Shown: piece by piece, positions 30,075 to 31,725 of the stretch
Position numbering within the stretch: the first letter of the stretch is position 1
Layout of the letters: every line of letters begins with the position of its first letter
DNA from: an uncultured Collinsella sp.
GTDB taxonomy: Bacteria > Actinomycetota > Coriobacteriia > Coriobacteriales > Coriobacteriaceae
Direction: 5' to 3'
Length of the DNA: 31,725 nucleotides
Assembly (NCBI GenBank): GCA_902490445.1
Contig: CABUDZ010000013.1
Span: forward strand, 1 to 31,725
Position numbers and translations under genes: made by a program
Notes under the pieces: generated by a model
The model's database searches: none
What the model was told of the DNA's origin: nothing
Seen by the model: only the letters and a program-made list of their open reading frames with translations

Positions 30075-31265
30075 TTACTCAATGATCGTGGAGACGATGC
30101 CCGAACCGACGGTGTGGCCGCCCTCGCGGATAGCGAAGCGCAGGCCCTCCTCCATGGCGATCGGGTGGATGAGGTCGCCCTCGATGGTGATGTGGTCACC
30201 AGGCATAGCCATCTCGGTGCCCTCGGGAAGCTTGACCGTACCGGTAACGTCGGTGGTACGGAAGTAGAACTGAGGACGATAACCATCGAAGAACGGGGTG
30301 TGACGGCCGCCCTCCTCCTTGGTCAGAACGTAGATCTCGCCGGTGAACTTGGTGTGCGGGGTAACCGAGCCGGGCTTGCAGAGAACCTGGCCACGCTCGA
30401 TGTCCTCACGCTTGATACCGCGGAGCAGCAGACCGACGTTATCGCCAGCCTCGCAGAAGTCCATGGACTTACGGAACATCTCGATACCGGTAACAACGGT
30501 GTTCTGGGTATCCTTGATGCCGACGATCTCGACGGGCTCGTTGAGCTTGAGCTCACCGCGCTCGACACGGCCGGTAGCAACGGTACCACGGCCGGAGATG
30601 GTCATAACGTCCTCAACGGCCATCAGGAAGGGGAGGTCGTTGTTACGAGCAGGCGTCGGGATGTACTCGTCGACGGCCTTCATGAGCTCGCGGATAGCGT
30701 CCATCCACTTGGCGTCGCCCTCGAGAGCGCCCAGAGCGGAACCACGGATGACGGGGATATCGTCGCCGGGGAAATCGTACTCGGAGAGGAGCTCACGGGT
30801 CTCCATCTCGACGAGGTCGATGAGCTCGTCATCGTCGACCATGTCGCACTTGTTCAGGAAGACGACGATGTAGGGAACGCCGACCTGACGGGCGAGCAGG
30901 ATGTGCTCGCGGGTCTGAGCCATGGGGCCGTCGGTAGCGGCGATGACCAGGATAGCGCCGTCCATCTGAGCAGCACCGGAAATCATGTTCTTGACGTAGT
31001 CAGCGTGGCCCGGGCAGTCAACGTGAGCGTAGTGACGGGCAGCGGTCTCGTACTCGACGTGGGAGACGGAAATCGTAATGCCGCGCTCGCGCTCCTCGGG
31101 AGCCTTGTCGATGTTCTCGAACGCAGTGAAGTCAGCCTTGCAGCCCTCGGTCTCGGAGAGAACCTTGGTGATGGCGGCGGTCAGCGTGGTCTTGCCGTGG
31201 TCGACGTGACCAATGGTGCCGATGTTAACATGCGGCTTAGTGCGCTCAAACTTCTCTTTGGCCAT
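30075..31265 (-). CDS. tuf: Elongation factor Tu
   Basis: A 396-residue EF-Tu, the GTPase that brings aminoacyl-tRNA to the ribosome. G motifs: GHVDHGKT near the start, DCPGHADY, and NKCDMVDD. Domains 2 and 3 follow (GRGTVATGRVERG, then FFDGYRPQFYFRTTDVTG, TVGSGIVSTIIE). Start is MAKEKFERTKPHVN (31265) with AGAGGAGGG upstream; the frame runs further to 31334 without support. It follows three tRNA genes on the same strand and probably shares their transcript. Confidence 0.98.
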   Translation of the reverse strand: MAKEKFERTKPHVNIGTIGHVDHGKTTLTAAITKVLSETEGCKADFTAFENIDKAPEERERGITISVSHVEYETAARHYAHVDCPGHADYVKNMISGAAQMDGAILVIAATDGPMAQTREHILLARQVGVPYIVVFLNKCDMVDDDELIDLVEMETRELLSEYDFPGDDIPVIRGSALGALEGDAKWMDAIRELMKAVDEYIPTPARNNDLPFLMAVEDVMTISGRGTVATGRVERGELKLNEPVEIVGIKDTQNTVVTGIEMFRKSMDFCEAGDNVGLLLRGIKREDIERGQVLCKPGSVTPHTKFTGEIYVLTKEEGGRHTPFFDGYRPQFYFRTTDVTGTVKLPEGTEMAMPGDHITIEGDLIHPIAMEEGLRFAIREGGHTVGSGIVSTIIE

Positions 31266-31319
31266 AAAGCCCTCCTCTAAACAGGTCGTCCCCGGACGGG
31301 ACTTTGCCTTTATACCATA

Positions 31320-31350
31320 GTGGCCTCTCAACATACTATTGAGAAGCCAC
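31320..31350 (-). other. Hairpin between tRNA-Met and tuf
   Basis: GTGGCTTCTCAA pairs with TTGAGAGGCCAC over 12 bases with one mismatch, around a 7-nt loop (31320-31331 with 31339-31350). There is no T-tract; it is probably a processing or stability element between the tRNAs and tuf. Confidence 0.5.
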
Positions 31351-31361
31351 CGTGTTACCTA

Positions 31362-31438
31362 TGGTAGCGGTGACTGGATTCGAACCAGTGACGCCACGGG
31401 TATGAACCGTGTGCTCTAACCAACTGAGCTACACCGCC
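31362..31438 (-). tRNA. tRNA-Met (CAT anticodon), elongator type
   Basis: A 77-nt cloverleaf including the encoded CCA. Anticodon stem CACGG/CCGTG with loop TTCATAC; T loop GGTTCGAATCC. The first acceptor pair is G-T, not the C-A mismatch of initiator tRNA, so it is an elongator. Confidence 0.93.
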
Positions 31439-31441
31439 GGA

Positions 31442-31517
31442 TGGAGCCTGCAACCAGACTTGAACTGGTGACCTCTTCGTTACCAACGAAGTGCTCTACC
31501 GACTGAGCTATACAGGC
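31442..31517 (-). tRNA. tRNA-Thr (GGT anticodon)
   Basis: A 76-nt cloverleaf with encoded CCA, acceptor GCCTGTA/TGCAGGC, anticodon stem CTTCG/CGAAG with loop TTGGTAA, discriminator T. Confidence 0.94.
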
Positions 31518-31527
31518 ACTTGACGGG

Positions 31528-31609
31528 TGGGAGCTATAGGATTCGAACCTATGTAGGCAGAGCCAACGGGTTTACAGCCCGTCCCCATTAACCACTCGGG
31601 CAAACTCCC
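31528..31609 (-). tRNA. tRNA-Tyr (GTA anticodon)
   Basis: An 82-nt cloverleaf with a long variable arm, acceptor GGGAGTT/AGCTCCC, anticodon stem ACGGG/CCCGT with loop CTGTAAA, discriminator A. The bases after it read CCC, so CCA is not encoded, unlike the two neighbours. Confidence 0.94.
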
Positions 31610-31671
31610 AATCGTTCAAGTATCCGCAGGTCCTTTGGTCTTTTGGACCGCCACCCCCGCGAACGAAGAAG

Positions 31672-31701
31672 ATAATACGATGCCACCTTGGGGGCTGTCA
31701 A
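31672..31701 (-). promoter_or_regulatory. Promoter of the tRNA-Tyr/Thr/Met-tuf operon
   Basis: A perfect TTGACA (31696-31701) and TATTAT (31672-31677), 18 bases apart on the minus strand, 62 bases before tRNA-Tyr. Expected to be strong. Confidence 0.75.
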
Positions 31702-31725
31702 CGAAAACCTCTAGATACACGGCTC

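Noticed and set aside
30036..31280. 414-codon open frame on the plus strand
   Set aside because: Exact antisense of tuf.

Overview
This is a high-GC stretch of a chromosome, most likely from Collinsella or a close relative in the Coriobacteriia (gut Actinomycetota). The assignment rests on gene content and the look of the proteins, not on a database match. Codon use strongly favours G or C at third positions. The right end has the tRNA/tuf/rpmG/tRNA-Trp/secE/nusG/rplK/rplA block. No prophage, CRISPR array or complete insertion sequence was seen.

Layout. 0-5.3 kb: class I/II aminotransferase, an unassigned protein, a hypoxanthine-DNA glycosylase behind a GH13 glycosidase, and a SotB-like MFS exporter. 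5.3-8.2 kb: a single-chain FeoA-FeoB ferrous iron transporter with a repeated palindrome in front of it, and a small beta-rich protein. 8.2-11.9 kb: an APC antiporter and a dimethylargininase-type hydrolase, divergent from a GntR/FCD regulator, with a perfect ATTGTATACAAT palindrome between them. 12.1-15.5 kb: alpha/beta hydrolase, lone glucose-type PTS EIIA, asnS. 15.7-19.6 kb: a WYL-like regulator followed by a three-gene ABC importer of the TrpXYZ type. 19.9-23.4 kb: MscS channel, then an operon joining a ParB-like/BMP-like fusion protein to a metallophosphoesterase. 23.6-25.3 kb: ECF sigma factor plus a membrane-anchored DUF4179-like partner. 25.6-27.1 kb: the wreck of a leucine operon, with a leader peptide and attenuator that still look intact. 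27.2-31.7 kb: translation and transcription genes, all on the minus strand and headed by three tRNAs.

Three points stand out. (1) The leucine locus: a Leu-rich leader peptide using mostly CTA codons, with an attenuator hairpin, lies upstream of a leuA that has an ATA start, a changed catalytic Arg, an in-frame stop and a deletion joining it to the 3' half of leuB. This suggests recent loss of leucine synthesis. (2) Three unrelated families of palindromic intergenic repeats: two copies with 24-nt arms and a 17-nt loop, two with 16-nt arms and a 25-nt loop, and six hairpins built mostly around GGGACAGGCACC within 7.6 kb, nearly all just 3' of genes. (3) Two candidate small systems of unknown role: the ParB-like/BMP-like fusion with its overlapping phosphoesterase gene, and the dimethylargininase/antiporter/GntR module.
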